Below, piece after piece: positions 1 through 9,052 of a stretch of DNA of 64,000 bases. The number at the start of each line of letters is the position of its first letter. The stretch's first letter is position 1. Origin of the DNA: Ruegeria sp. HKCCD7303 (GTDB taxonomy: Bacteria > Pseudomonadota > Alphaproteobacteria > Rhodobacterales > Rhodobacteraceae). The position numbers and the translations under genes are program-made. Location of the stretch: assembly GCF_013111185.1 (NCBI RefSeq), contig NZ_WVRE01000001.1:744001-808000 (forward strand). Direction: 5' to 3'. Under the pieces are notes generated by a model. That model searched no databases. It was given only the letters and a program-made list of their open reading frames with translations, and was not told where the DNA came from.

Positions 1-242
1 GCCATACCGATCCCCACAGCCACCAAAGCCACCGCAATGGACGTGCGCGCACCGACCATGATCATCGAAAACATGTCGCGCCCGAAGTGATCCGTACCGA
101 ACCAGTGCTCCACATTTGGGGGCTGTAGCTTCTCTGGAATGCTCAGTGCTGAATAATCATAGGGGGTCCAGACAAACGAAATCAGCGCGGCTAAAACCAC
201 TAGTGAAGACAAAAAAGTGCCCAGAAACAGGTTGCGGCTCAT
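1..242 (-). CDS. Peptide/solute ABC transporter permease, DppC-like (partial)
   Basis: This is the N-terminal 80 residues of the second inner-membrane permease of a family-5 (dipeptide/opine/nickel type) ABC importer; the rest lies beyond the left edge. It shows a short cytoplasmic start (MSRNLFLG), one hydrophobic segment, and then the family signature HWFGTDHFGRDMFS typical of DppC/OppC proteins. Its ATG overlaps the stop of the DppB-like gene as ATGA (239-242), so the two permeases are translationally coupled. The ATP-binding subunits presumably follow to the left. Confidence 0.9.
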   Translation of the reverse strand, partial: MSRNLFLGTFLSSLVVLAALISFVWTPYDYSALSIPEKLQPPNVEHWFGTDHFGRDMFSMIMVGARTSIAVALVAVGIGM

Positions 243-1186
243 GTCCTGCTCCTCAGCCTCGGATCGACGGCGGCATAAGCCAGATCGACCAGAAAATTCA
301 CTGTGATCACGGCAAAGACCAGCAACATGACCACCGATTCAACCACGATGAGATCACGGGCCGAGATGGCCTGAAACACCAAACGACCAAGGCCAGGCAG
401 GTAGAATACCTGTTCGATGATGATCGACCCGGCCAGCAGAAAGGAGAACTGCAGGCCGATGATGGTCAGCACCGGGATCAGCGCATTTCGCACGCCGTGC
501 CGCCAAAGCGCCTGACGGCGGGACAATCCCTTGGCCCGGGCAGTGCGCATAAAGTCCTCACCCAAAATATCCAGCAAGGCTGACCGCATAACGCGAGCGA
601 GGATAGCCGCCTGTGGCAAGGCCAGTGCGATTGCGGGCAGGGTCAGCGAATGCAATCCGGCCCATACGCCGTTGCCCCAACCGACAAACCCGCCCGCGTT
701 GAACCAGCGCAGGTTGATGGCGAAGATCAGCACAAGCATCATCGCAAACCAGAAATTGGGCACGGCAATGCCCAACTGAGTGGCGCCCATTACCGCCAGA
801 TCCCCCGGCTTGCCCCGGCGGGCGGCGGCGTAGATCCCGGCGGGAAACGCGATCAAAGTTGACAGTGTCAGCGCGTAAAGTGCCAGCGGCAGCGATACCC
901 ATAGCCGGTCTGCGATCATCTGGGACACCGGCGTGCGGTACGTGTAGGACGTGCCAAAATCCCCCACCAGCATTCCGCCGACCCAGTTGAGATACCGGTG
1001 CACTTTTGACCCGTTCAGGCCCAGCTCAGCCCGCAACGCTGCCAGCGTATCCTCTTGCGCGTTCACGCCCAGCATGAACGACGCCGGATCGCCCGGCGCG
1101 ACCTCGATCACCGCAAAGATGACGACCGAGGCGACGGCTAGGCTGATCAATAGCGAAATCAAGCGTTTAAGGGCATAGCGGAGCAT
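239..1186 (-). CDS. Peptide/solute ABC transporter permease, DppB-like
   Basis: This is the first inner-membrane permease subunit of the family-5 importer, forming the translocation path with the DppC-like partner. The 315-residue length is standard for DppB. It starts MLRYALKRLISLL, has about six hydrophobic segments, and carries the EAA-type cytoplasmic loop near FMRTARAKGLSRRQALWRHG that contacts the ATPase. An in-frame GTG nine bases upstream (1195) is an alternative start. It sits 40 bp behind the ion-channel gene on the same strand and is coupled by ATGA to the next permease. Confidence 0.93.
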   Translation of the reverse strand: MLRYALKRLISLLISLAVASVVIFAVIEVAPGDPASFMLGVNAQEDTLAALRAELGLNGSKVHRYLNWVGGMLVGDFGTSYTYRTPVSQMIADRLWVSLPLALYALTLSTLIAFPAGIYAAARRGKPGDLAVMGATQLGIAVPNFWFAMMLVLIFAINLRWFNAGGFVGWGNGVWAGLHSLTLPAIALALPQAAILARVMRSALLDILGEDFMRTARAKGLSRRQALWRHGVRNALIPVLTIIGLQFSFLLAGSIIIEQVFYLPGLGRLVFQAISARDLIVVESVVMLLVFAVITVNFLVDLAYAAVDPRLRSRT

Positions 1187-1226
1187 TGGTACCACGTTAG
1201 GGTCACATCAGTCACGGGTCCAGCAT

Positions 1227-2297
1227 CTAAGGCACCAGAAGGTAGGCGAAAACCGCGTAGGCCACGATTGCGGCATAGCCCAAAGGATAGATCCACTTGA
1301 TCGCGTAATTGTCCAGCGTCCGCGCTGCGCCTTCTTTCCCGGACACTTTGAGTTTCCGCAACGCCACATTGAACACAATCAAGGCCCCGGTCATCAGGAA
1401 CATGCATTGCAGAACAAAATCCAGAAAGGTCAGATAGCCCAGCTTAGGCAAATCTGCCGAGATCGCCCAGTTGAATGCAACAAAGACCAGCAGATTGCCG
1501 CCCGCAATCTCGATCCTGCGGCGGTATTCATCAAGGAAGAACAGCGCCCAGCCGACCGAAATCAGAACCAGCATCGGCAAGAATACCCTAATGACGTAGT
1601 AGGTCAGGTGCCGGTTGCCTTCGAAGACAAGCGCGACCTGATCGCTTTCCCTGCCGGACAGACCTGTGACCTTGGTTGCTTCCAGACGTGCATTGTCCAA
1701 AATCCACTCTTCTTCGCCCAACAAATCGCCAAGTCCCGAATAGTCCTCGAGCGGGCGGTATTTCACGTAGTCAGAGGGAAAGATTGATACGACCTCGAAG
1801 TGAAACTCCTGCGTGTCGAACGGGTATTTGCGGAAATCAAAATGCGGTGCCTGTAATGTCAGCGATGATTTCTCAACGTAAACCACGCGCCCGTCGTACC
1901 GCAGGGACGCCGCAGATTCGTGTATCCACTTGTTGGACTGCTGGTTGTGGATGACGAAGGCGGGCAAAACGGTGCCGATGTCGGCGGCATGATCCGCCAG
2001 ATCCGGCGGGCTGAATACTCGGATCTCGCGCCCGATCTCGGCTTGATCAAAAGCCATCGCGGGATCCGTCCATTCGACCCGTAAAACCACGACAGCGCCA
2101 TAGTTTTCCGCCTTTTGGTCGACGCTGGTGATCTGGTCGATGCGGATGCCTATGCCCACCTCAAGCGGGTTCTCCGGTGTGCCGGTCAAGGCGTCCAACC
2201 GCCCACCCAACACGTTTTGCGCCGCGGCCATGTTCGGCGCATTCGACACAAGGCCAATGGCTAGCAAAAGAAGGTAAAAACCACGAAACACGAACAT
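1227..2297 (-). CDS. Prokaryotic pentameric ligand-gated ion channel homologue
   Basis: The protein resembles bacterial pentameric ligand-gated channels (GLIC/ELIC group, related to Cys-loop receptors). About 356 residues from the chosen ATG: signal peptide to about residue 26 (ends AAAQ), an extracellular beta-sandwich ligand-binding domain to about 230 with the family YPFD motif (residues 158-161, the equivalent of the Cys-loop FPFD), then four membrane segments near 233-255, 262-280, 291-311 and 333-355. The TM2-TM3 linker ADLPKLGYLTFLD is characteristic. As in other bacterial members no Cys-loop disulfide is evident. An in-frame GTG at 2327 would add ten residues. It lies between the substrate-binding protein and the permease genes, in one orientation with short gaps, suggesting co-transcription with the importer. 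The ligand is unknown. Confidence 0.85.
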   Translation of the reverse strand: MFVFRGFYLLLLAIGLVSNAPNMAAAQNVLGGRLDALTGTPENPLEVGIGIRIDQITSVDQKAENYGAVVVLRVEWTDPAMAFDQAEIGREIRVFSPPDLADHAADIGTVLPAFVIHNQQSNKWIHESAASLRYDGRVVYVEKSSLTLQAPHFDFRKYPFDTQEFHFEVVSIFPSDYVKYRPLEDYSGLGDLLGEEEWILDNARLEATKVTGLSGRESDQVALVFEGNRHLTYYVIRVFLPMLVLISVGWALFFLDEYRRRIEIAGGNLLVFVAFNWAISADLPKLGYLTFLDFVLQCMFLMTGALIVFNVALRKLKVSGKEGAARTLDNYAIKWIYPLGYAAIVAYAVFAYLLVP

Positions 2298-2325
2298 AAC
2301 AAGAGACACCCGAAAAGAGCGTAAC

Positions 2326-2352
2326 ACCGGGGCCGCGCCAGACAGCCCCGGT
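2326..2352 (-). promoter_or_regulatory. Intercistronic GC-rich hairpin between binding protein and channel genes
   Basis: An 8-bp perfect inverted repeat, ACCGGGGC and GCCCCGGT, with an 11-base loop lies directly after the binding-protein stop codon. No run of T follows at once. Such hairpins often protect the abundant binding-protein mRNA or partly terminate transcription, lowering expression of the downstream membrane genes; that role here is inference. Confidence 0.55.
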
Positions 2353-2359
2353 AGAAATC

Positions 2360-3847
2360 TTATTCAGACCAACTGATCTGTGTCAGGTCGATCGCCGCAG
2401 TGGGTGCGTTTGCCCACAATCCTTGCACACCGGCCTTTGCGACGCCCAGCTTGGCCAATTGGAACAGATAGCCGTTTACATAATCGGTGGAGATCAGACG
2501 CTGGGCCTCACCCAGCAGTCGTGTGCGTTCATCGGGATCAGTGGTGGCGTTCAAAGTATCCATCAGCGCCTGAAAATCAGTGCTTTCATACTGAAAGTAA
2601 TAATCTGGCCGCGCATAAATTCCGATATCCATGGGTTCGGTGTGGCTGACAATCGTCAGGCCAAAATCCTTGCCCCGGAACACCGATTCCAGCCATTGCG
2701 CCCATTCGACATTGATGATCTCGGCTGTAATGCCGACCTCGGCCAGTTGCGCGGCAACGATCTCACCGCCCCGGCGTGCATAAGACGGCGGCGGCAGGTG
2801 AAGCGTAGTTTCGAACCCATTCTCAAAACCGGCCTCGGCAAGCAGCGCCTTTGCCTGTTCCGGGTCATAGGCAGACTCACCAGTCAAATCGACATAGGCC
2901 GGATGATGCGGTGCAAAATGGGTTCCAATCGGCGTGCCATAGCCGAACATCGCACCATCGATAATCGCCTGCCGGTCGATGGCATGAGCCATGGCCTGCC
3001 GGACAAGAATGTCGTCAAACGGCGGCTGTTTGTTGTTGGTGGACAGGATCGTCTCACCCTCGGTTGTACCAACCAGAACCTGAAAGCGCGGATCGGCGTC
3101 GAATTGCGGCAGGTTTTCCGGCGCAGGGAAGTTGTCAAATACGTCCACATCCTCGGCCATCATGGCCGCAAAAGCGGCGGTTGGATCCGAGATAAACTTG
3201 AATGTAGCAGTCTCTAACGTGGGCTGATCGCCCCAATAGTCGCGGTTGCGGTTCAGCGTGATGCTGTCGCCCTGAACCCAGTTGCCAAAGGTGTATGCCC
3301 CGGTGCCAACTGGGTTGGTCTTGATGTTTTCGATGCTGTCGGGCGCGACAATGACCGCATCCCCCCAAGCCAGGTTGAACAGGAAATTTCCGTTCGGTTC
3401 CGAAAGAGTGACTTTGACAGTCAGCGGATCGACAACCTCAACGCTTTCAATCCCAGCAAACAATGCCTTCTGGGCGTTCGCGCTGTCTTCGGCGGTGGCG
3501 CGATCAAGGGTGAACTTGACGTCCTCGGCGTCCATAGTTGTGCCGTCATGGAAGGTCACACCATCGCGCAGTCTGAAGGTATAAACCATACCATCGTCAG
3601 AAATCTCCCAGCTTTCAGCTAGGCCGGGCACGACCGAGCCATCGCCCATGAACCGGGTCAGTCCTTCGAAAATGTTTGTATAGACCACCGAGTCAATGGC
3701 CTGCGCCGCCGCGCTGGTGGGGTCCAGATGCGGGGGTTCAAGCTGCATCGCGATGGTGATGTCCGATTTGGCAAAAGCCTGCGTGGCAAGCAGACCAACG
3801 CCCACCGCCAGGGTCGACGCAAACGTCCTGAACATGAATTTTGTCAT
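2360..3847 (-). CDS. Family-5 ABC transporter periplasmic substrate-binding protein
   Basis: This is the periplasmic receptor of the importer (DppA/OppA-like, SBP family 5), 495 residues. A clear signal peptide (MTKFMFRTFASTLAVGVG to TQAFA) precedes the mature start KSDITIAMQLEPPHLDPTS; the block YTNIFEGLTRF and the stretch LAESWEISDDGMVYTFRLRD are diagnostic of the family. A ribosome site GGGAGAG lies six bases before the ATG. It is the first gene of the operon binding protein, ion channel, permease B, permease C. The transported solute (peptide, opine or similar) cannot be told from sequence. Confidence 0.93.
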   Translation of the reverse strand: MTKFMFRTFASTLAVGVGLLATQAFAKSDITIAMQLEPPHLDPTSAAAQAIDSVVYTNIFEGLTRFMGDGSVVPGLAESWEISDDGMVYTFRLRDGVTFHDGTTMDAEDVKFTLDRATAEDSANAQKALFAGIESVEVVDPLTVKVTLSEPNGNFLFNLAWGDAVIVAPDSIENIKTNPVGTGAYTFGNWVQGDSITLNRNRDYWGDQPTLETATFKFISDPTAAFAAMMAEDVDVFDNFPAPENLPQFDADPRFQVLVGTTEGETILSTNNKQPPFDDILVRQAMAHAIDRQAIIDGAMFGYGTPIGTHFAPHHPAYVDLTGESAYDPEQAKALLAEAGFENGFETTLHLPPPSYARRGGEIVAAQLAEVGITAEIINVEWAQWLESVFRGKDFGLTIVSHTEPMDIGIYARPDYYFQYESTDFQALMDTLNATTDPDERTRLLGEAQRLISTDYVNGYLFQLAKLGVAKAGVQGLWANAPTAAIDLTQISWSE

Positions 3848-4017
3848 GTGAACTCTCCCTACTGAAACTGGTTGTGCCCTTGATTTCAGGGCCGTTTTAT
3901 CAACAGTTTTCCTGTAAACCTGAGGTCAATCAAGGGAATGTTCGCGCAACCGGGGTTTCTTTGGACCTATCCGGTCTGCTATGCCGCACTGCAACATAAT
4001 ACCTGCAGGAGCGACAC

Positions 4018-4857
4018 ATGAGCGCCACCGCCCGCAAGAAAGCCCCGAATGCCGAGGATATTCGCGCCCGAAAAGGTGGCGCGCCTCTGGTCTCGCTGAC
4101 CGCCTATACCACGCCCATGGCACGTCTGATGGATGCGCATTGCGACTTTGTTCTGGTGGGTGACAGCGTTGGCATGGTGCTGCACGGCCTGGAATCTACC
4201 CTTGGCGTCACGATGGAGATGATGATCCTGCATGGGCAGGCCGTCGCGCGCGGTCTGGACAAGGCCATGATGGTCATAGACATGCCCTTTGGCAGCTATG
4301 AGCATTCTCCAGCCGATGCCTTCCGCAATGCCGCGCGCCTTATGGCAGAAACAGGTGCTGGGGCCGTGAAGCTGGAAGGTGGTGTTGAAATGGCAGAAAC
4401 CATCCGATTTCTGGTCAAGCGTGGTATTCCGGTGATGGCCCATATCGGTCTGACCCCGCAATCGATCAACACGCTGGGTGGCTACAAGGTACAGGGCCGT
4501 GACGGACAGGCAGAAGCAGTCATGGCCGATGCCCATGCCGTGGCCTCGGCTGGTGCGTTTTCAGTCGTTCTAGAGAAAGTTCCACAAAAGTTGGCCGACC
4601 AAATCACCGAAGAGGTTGCGATTCCGACCATCGGCATCGGTGCCTCGGCTGGATGTGACGGGCAAATTCTGGTCGTGGACGACATGGTTGGCTTTTTCAC
4701 CGCCTTCAAACCCAAGTTCGTCAAACGCTATGCCGAGCTCGGCCCACTGGCCGAAGCTGCCATAGCAGAATACGCCGCCGACGTGCGTGCAAGGACCTTC
4801 CCGGCAGACGAACATGTCTTTTCCGACCAGGCTCCGACCAAAGGACCTAAGGCATGA
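4018..4857 (+). CDS. panB: 3-methyl-2-oxobutanoate hydroxymethyltransferase
   Basis: PanB transfers a hydroxymethyl group from methylene-tetrahydrofolate to ketoisovalerate, giving ketopantoate, the first committed step of pantothenate/CoA synthesis in the cytoplasm. The 279 residues match the family length. Visible landmarks are [13 protein letters not shown], the metal-binding [33 protein letters not shown] and [16 protein letters not shown] ribosome site AGGAG precedes the ATG. The stop overlaps the panC start as ATGA, so the two enzymes form a coupled pair. Confidence 0.97.
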   Translation: MSATARKKAPNAEDIRARKGGAPLVSLTAYTTPMARLMDAHCDFVLVGDSVGMVLHGLESTLGVTMEMMILHGQAVARGLDKAMMVIDMPFGSYEHSPADAFRNAARLMAETGAGAVKLEGGVEMAETIRFLVKRGIPVMAHIGLTPQSINTLGGYKVQGRDGQAEAVMADAHAVASAGAFSVVLEKVPQKLADQITEEVAIPTIGIGASAGCDGQILVVDDMVGFFTAFKPKFVKRYAELGPLAEAAIAEYAADVRARTFPADEHVFSDQAPTKGPKA

Positions 4858-5705
4858 CAGCACCGATTTTGCGGTCTCTGGCCGAACTGCGCGCCAAAAC
4901 CACCGAATGGCACCGCGATGACGAAATGATCGGCGTGGTTCCCACCATGGGTGCGCTGCACGAGGGGCATTTATCGCTGGCACAGGCCGCGAAAGAAGGC
5001 TGCGACCGGGTCATCGTGACGATCTTTGTGAACCCCAAGCAGTTCAACAAACCCGAGGATCTGGCAAATTACCCCCGCACTGAACATGAAGACGCCAAAA
5101 AACTGGCTCCCTACGAGGTGGACGCGATCTATGTGCCGGACCCGCAGGAAGTCTATCCTGAAGGCTTTTCCACCACGGTTTCTGTCTCTGGCCTGACCGA
5201 CATGATGGAAGGCCCCTTCCGACCGGGGCACTTTGAGGGCGTGGCCACGGTTGTCGCCAAGCTGTTTCTGCAAACCCAAGCGGATCGAGCCTATTTCGGG
5301 GAAAAAGACTACCAGCAGCTTTTAGTTGTCCGCCGCATGGCGCGCGATTTGGACATCCCCGTTGAGGTTTTTGGCTGCCCGACCGTGCGCGAACCCTCAG
5401 GGTTGGCAATGTCTTCCCGTAACCTTCTGCTCTCATCTGACGGGTTGAAGATCGCGGAACATATGCACAAGGTCATGCGACAAGTCGCCCAAAACCTGGC
5501 GGAGGGCGGTGATTTCGCAACCTTGGCGCAAGATGCCAAAGCGCGCTTGCTGGCCGCCGGATTTTCCGAGGTTGAATACATTGATCTCCGCTGCGCCGAG
5601 ACGCTGGAAAGCCTGCCCAATGCCAACAGGCCAGCCCGCCTGTTCGTCACTGCATGGGCGGATGGCGTCCGTCTGATTGACAATATCCCGGTCGATTCAG
5701 CCTGA
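4854..5705 (+). CDS. panC: Pantothenate synthetase (pantoate--beta-alanine ligase)
   Basis: PanC joins pantoate and beta-alanine using ATP via a pantoyl-adenylate. The 283-residue protein shows [15 protein letters not shown] (nucleotide-binding HIGH-like motif), TIFVNPKQF, the [13 protein letters not shown] stretch and the KMSKS-like SGLAMSSRN. It is translationally coupled to panB by a 4-bp overlap. Nothing unusual in length or residues. Confidence 0.97.
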   Translation: MTAPILRSLAELRAKTTEWHRDDEMIGVVPTMGALHEGHLSLAQAAKEGCDRVIVTIFVNPKQFNKPEDLANYPRTEHEDAKKLAPYEVDAIYVPDPQEVYPEGFSTTVSVSGLTDMMEGPFRPGHFEGVATVVAKLFLQTQADRAYFGEKDYQQLLVVRRMARDLDIPVEVFGCPTVREPSGLAMSSRNLLLSSDGLKIAEHMHKVMRQVAQNLAEGGDFATLAQDAKARLLAAGFSEVEYIDLRCAETLESLPNANRPARLFVTAWADGVRLIDNIPVDSA

Positions 5706-5774
5706 TTTCTGCTCTGGCCCCTACGCCGTTGTTTGCGCTAAAGTCCCGCGAAACGAGACCGGGGGAGAGCGGAC

Positions 5775-7253
5775 ATGACCTATATTCTGGCAATCGATCA
5801 GGGCACGACATCTTCGCGCGCCATTCTTTTTGACGCACAAATGCAGCCGGTAGGCACCGCACAACAAGAGTTTCCCCAGCACTTCCCACAGGAAGGTTGG
5901 GTTGAACATGACCCCGAGGATATCTGGTCCAGCGTTTTGCATGTGTGCCGCGAGGTGATGGAGACCACCGGCATTTCCGCCAATCAGATTGTCGGGATCG
6001 GGATCACCAACCAGCGTGAGACGACCGTCATCTGGGACAAACACACCGGCAAAGCGATCCACAACGCCATCGTCTGGCAGGACCGCCGCACCGCCGACAT
6101 CTGCGCCCGCTACAAACAAGCCGGATGCGAGGATGACGTCACGGCCCAAACCGGCTTGTTGCTGGACCCCTATTTCTCGGGGACGAAGGTCAAATGGTTG
6201 CTGGATAACGTCTCTGGCGCCCGCGACAAGGCCGAAGCCGGGGATTTGCTGTTCGGCACGGTCGACAGTTTCCTGATCTGGCGGCTGACCCAGGGCCGTG
6301 TTCATGCCACCGACGCCACCAACGCCGCGCGCACCCTGTTGTTTGACATTCATAAAGGCACATGGAGTACCGAGATCTGCGATCTGCTGGATGTGCCGCT
6401 GAACCTTTTGCCCGAAGTGCGGGATTGCGCCTCGGACTTTGGCTCCACTGCGGAGTTCGGTGGCGAAATACCCATTCTGGGCGTTGCGGGTGACCAGCAA
6501 GCCGCCACCATCGGGCAGGCATGTTTCCAACCCGGCATGATGAAATCGACCTATGGCACGGGCTGCTTTGCGCTTCTGAACACGGGTGCACAGCCAGTTG
6601 AATCGAAAAATCGCCTGCTGACGACAATTGCCTATCAGTTGGACGGTCAGCGCACCTATGCGCTGGAAGGGTCGATCTTTATCGCGGGGGCGGCGGTGCA
6701 GTGGTTGCGTGACGCGCTACAGATCATCGAGTCGGCCCCTCAAAGCGGGGATCTAGCAACGCGGGCGGACCCGAACCAACACGTAATTCTGGTGCCTGCC
6801 TTCACTGGGCTGGGTGCACCCTATTGGAAACCCGATTGCCGTGGTGCGATGTTTGGTCTGACCCGCAACTCGGGTCGGGCCGAGATCGCTCGCGCCACGC
6901 TGGAAAGCATTGCCTTTCAAACACGAGATTTGTGGCATGCAATGCAAGGCGACTGGGGTGCCGAAACCAACGTGACTCTGCGTGTCGATGGCGGGATGAG
7001 CGCTTCTGACTGGACCATGCAAGGTTTGTCCAACTGCCTGGGCGCACCAGTGGACCGTCCGGTGATGCAGGAAACAACTGCGCTGGGTGCTGCATGGCTG
7101 GCCGGGATGAAAGCCGGAATTTTTCCGGATCAGGCCGGTTTTGCCGAAACATGGGCGCTGGACCGTCGCTTTGAACCGACGCAAGTGCAAGACGAACGCG
7201 ACGCAACTTACGGCCGCTGGCAACGTGCCGTACAGGCCGCAATGGCGTTCTAG
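5775..7253 (+). CDS. glpK: Glycerol kinase
   Basis: This cytoplasmic FGGY-family kinase phosphorylates glycerol to glycerol-3-phosphate. The 492 residues include the N-terminal phosphate loop DQGTTSSRA (from residue 7), [16 protein letters not shown]-like [19 protein letters not shown], the Gly-rich [14 protein letters not shown], and C-terminal [15 protein letters not shown] purine-rich GGGGGAGAG ribosome site lies before the ATG. No glpF or glpD is adjacent, so it seems to be a stand-alone unit. Its last bases overlap the end of smpB tail to tail (shared CTAG). Confidence 0.97.
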   Translation: MTYILAIDQGTTSSRAILFDAQMQPVGTAQQEFPQHFPQEGWVEHDPEDIWSSVLHVCREVMETTGISANQIVGIGITNQRETTVIWDKHTGKAIHNAIVWQDRRTADICARYKQAGCEDDVTAQTGLLLDPYFSGTKVKWLLDNVSGARDKAEAGDLLFGTVDSFLIWRLTQGRVHATDATNAARTLLFDIHKGTWSTEICDLLDVPLNLLPEVRDCASDFGSTAEFGGEIPILGVAGDQQAATIGQACFQPGMMKSTYGTGCFALLNTGAQPVESKNRLLTTIAYQLDGQRTYALEGSIFIAGAAVQWLRDALQIIESAPQSGDLATRADPNQHVILVPAFTGLGAPYWKPDCRGAMFGLTRNSGRAEIARATLESIAFQTRDLWHAMQGDWGAETNVTLRVDGGMSASDWTMQGLSNCLGAPVDRPVMQETTALGAAWLAGMKAGIFPDQAGFAETWALDRRFEPTQVQDERDATYGRWQRAVQAAMAF

Positions 7254-7726
7254 CTGTGGTCTTTCAACAAGCGCTGTTTCTGACGTGACCAATCCCGCTT
7301 GGCCTGAGTTTCCCGCTTGTCGTGAATCTTCTTGCCCTTGGCGATCCCGATCTTCAGCTTGGCCCGGCCCTTGTGGTTGAAGTACAGAACCAGCGGCACC
7401 AGCGTCATTCCTTTGCGCTGGGTCGCATTCCACAGGTTCGACAATTCCTTGCGTGACACCAGCAGCTTGCGGCGTCGGCGTTCTTCGTGCTTAAACACTT
7501 TGGCCTGTTCGTAGGGCGCGATGTAGCTGTTGATCAGCCACAGTTCTCCATCATCGACCGAAGCGTAGCTTTCGGCGATGTTCGACCCGCCTGCGCGCAG
7601 GGATTTGACCTCGGACCCTTCCAGGACGATACCGCACTCGATATCCTCTTCGATCGCGTAATCGAAGCGAGCGCGCCGGTTTTCGGCGATTATCTTATAA
7701 TTCGGGTCTGTCTTCTGTTTGGCCAT
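7250..7726 (-). CDS. smpB: SsrA-binding protein SmpB
   Basis: SmpB binds tmRNA and delivers it to ribosomes stalled on broken messages. The 158 residues show the usual order: [29 protein letters not shown] split by the canonical [11 protein letters not shown], the block [12 protein letters not shown], then RRRRKLL-type basic loop and the basic C-terminal tail ending [13 protein letters not shown] that enters the A site. The tmRNA gene itself was not seen nearby. A second ribosome-rescue gene, arfB, lies 3.2 kb away. Confidence 0.96.
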   Translation of the reverse strand: MAKQKTDPNYKIIAENRRARFDYAIEEDIECGIVLEGSEVKSLRAGGSNIAESYASVDDGELWLINSYIAPYEQAKVFKHEERRRRKLLVSRKELSNLWNATQRKGMTLVPLVLYFNHKGRAKLKIGIAKGKKIHDKRETQAKRDWSRQKQRLLKDHS

Positions 7727-7784
7727 GACGCGTTGATTTAGGCGGCTTGCGCCGACCTTGCAAGGCAGGGTTTTCCCAACTGCG

Positions 7785-8327
7785 TCACGATTTGGCAGAA
7801 ATGATCAGATCAGGGCCAAAAATCGTGTCAGCATATTTGTGCAGATAGATCTTGAGCCATGGCGTGAAACGATCCGGATGGCGGGCCACTTCGGCCAGAA
7901 GATCGTGATAATCGATCCAGCGAATGTCCATGACTTCGTCCGGGTTAGGCTCGATTTTCAGTGGGCCGCGAACATGGGCCAGAAAGACGTCGACAACTTC
8001 GTTCTCGACCATGTTGTTGCCCACATCTGCATGGTACTCCAGACGGTGCCGGTATTCTGGATAAAGACCCGTTATCCCAAGTTCTTCGCGCAGACGTCGC
8101 ACGGCACAGGTTGACGAGCTTTCATCCCAATCCGGATGCGTGCAGCAGGTGTTCGCCCAAAGGCCGGGCGTGTGGTATTTGCCCATTGCGCGACGTTGCA
8201 GCAGAATTTCCGTTCCGCGAACAACAAACACGGACACAGCCTTGTGCTTGAGCCCTTTTTCGTGCGCTTCGAGCTTGTCCACAGGGGTCAATTGGCCATC
8301 GACCCAGGCCGGGATCATAATTCCCAT
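7785..8327 (-). CDS. idi: Isopentenyl-diphosphate delta-isomerase, type 1
   Basis: This Nudix-fold enzyme interconverts IPP and DMAPP for isoprenoid synthesis (carotenoids, quinones). Landmarks are HKAVSVFVV, the catalytic Cys in [12 protein letters not shown], the Nudix-like RRLREELGI and the Glu-containing [12 protein letters not shown]. The start is placed at the ATG preceded by GAGG (180 residues); an ATG nine bases downstream before MIPAWVDG is nearly as good, and the open frame extends upstream to 8450 without family similarity. Single gene on the minus strand. Confidence 0.93.
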   Translation of the reverse strand: MGIMIPAWVDGQLTPVDKLEAHEKGLKHKAVSVFVVRGTEILLQRRAMGKYHTPGLWANTCCTHPDWDESSSTCAVRRLREELGITGLYPEYRHRLEYHADVGNNMVENEVVDVFLAHVRGPLKIEPNPDEVMDIRWIDYHDLLAEVARHPDRFTPWLKIYLHKYADTIFGPDLIISAKS

Positions 8328-8468
8328 CTGTCCTCTCCCGTTGCCAATCCGTCTGCCCGGCGCTGGTTTGAATTTAGCTGCCATCTGAACAGGCTGGCTG
8401 TACGACGCGATTTGACATCTCCCGTCAGTACCAAAGTGGCTTCTATTCACTTGGGTATCAATCGCACC

Positions 8469-8493
8469 AAAGGCCGCAGGGGCTGCGGCCTTT
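8469..8493 (-). terminator. Hairpin terminator after cytochrome c gene
   Basis: An 11-bp perfect inverted repeat AAAGGCCGCAG / CTGCGGCCTTT with a 3-base loop lies about 33 bp downstream of the cytochrome gene and before idi, consistent with an intrinsic terminator, although the T run is only three bases. Confidence 0.7.
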
Positions 8494-8525
8494 AGTCCAT
8501 GTGCTTTAGCACCGTGCGTTAAGGC

Positions 8526-8939
8526 TTATTCGCCTGAAACGCTGACGATATAGGCATAGACGTCTTCAGCACCTTTTTTCAGCTTGAAGGTCATTTTCGA
8601 CTTGGCAGCAGTGTCATCCAGATAAGATTTCAGGAATGCTTTGGGATCTTGCGAGTATTCGACAAAGGTCGTCTCGTCCCAAACCAGGCCTTTTTCCCCT
8701 GCGGCAACGATGCTGTCACCGTATTTGAAGCCTTCATATGTCCCAGCCGTGCGGCCCGCGATTCCATACAGGTTGGGCCCAGTCTTACCGCCTTTGACAA
8801 TCACTTCACCTTCCGGGTCAGCGATCAGGTGGCAGGACTTGCATTTGTTGAAGGCTTTCTTGCCGGCTTCGGCATCGCCTTCAGCATAGGCGGGCAGTGC
8901 CAGAAGGCCGACAATTGCGGTAGCGAGGATGCGATTCAT
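8526..8939 (-). CDS. cycA: Periplasmic c-type cytochrome (c2/c550 family)
   Basis: This soluble electron carrier has 137 residues: signal peptide MNRILATAIVGLLALPAYA, then a mature protein starting EGDAEAGKKAFNKCKSCH with the CxxCH haem motif, KTGPNLYGIAGR in the middle and the axial Met in KSKMTFKL. It closely resembles Paracoccus c550 and Rhodobacter c2, which link the bc1 complex to terminal oxidases. The ATG at 8939 is chosen because GGAG precedes it and the signal peptide starts there. A TTGACT box stands upstream but no TGATCC element is seen. Confidence 0.93.
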   Translation of the reverse strand: MNRILATAIVGLLALPAYAEGDAEAGKKAFNKCKSCHLIADPEGEVIVKGGKTGPNLYGIAGRTAGTYEGFKYGDSIVAAGEKGLVWDETTFVEYSQDPKAFLKSYLDDTAAKSKMTFKLKKGAEDVYAYIVSVSGE

Positions 8940-9052
8940 AGCTTGTGCTCCGATACAAAATGGCTGCACCGAATGGACCTTCGGCGCAAAAAAGAGTCAA
9001 CGCGCAGATTGCCGCGCGGGCTTACTGTGCCACTGCGACAAAAGGGATGTCC

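Noticed and set aside
7250-7800. tmRNA gene next to smpB
   Set aside because: No tRNA-Ala-like acceptor/T-arm or tag-coding segment found in the neighbouring DNA.
8940-9052. RpoE-type promoter before the cytochrome c gene
   Set aside because: In Rhodobacter the cycA gene can be RpoE-controlled, but no TGATCC element is present here, only a TTGACT-like box.
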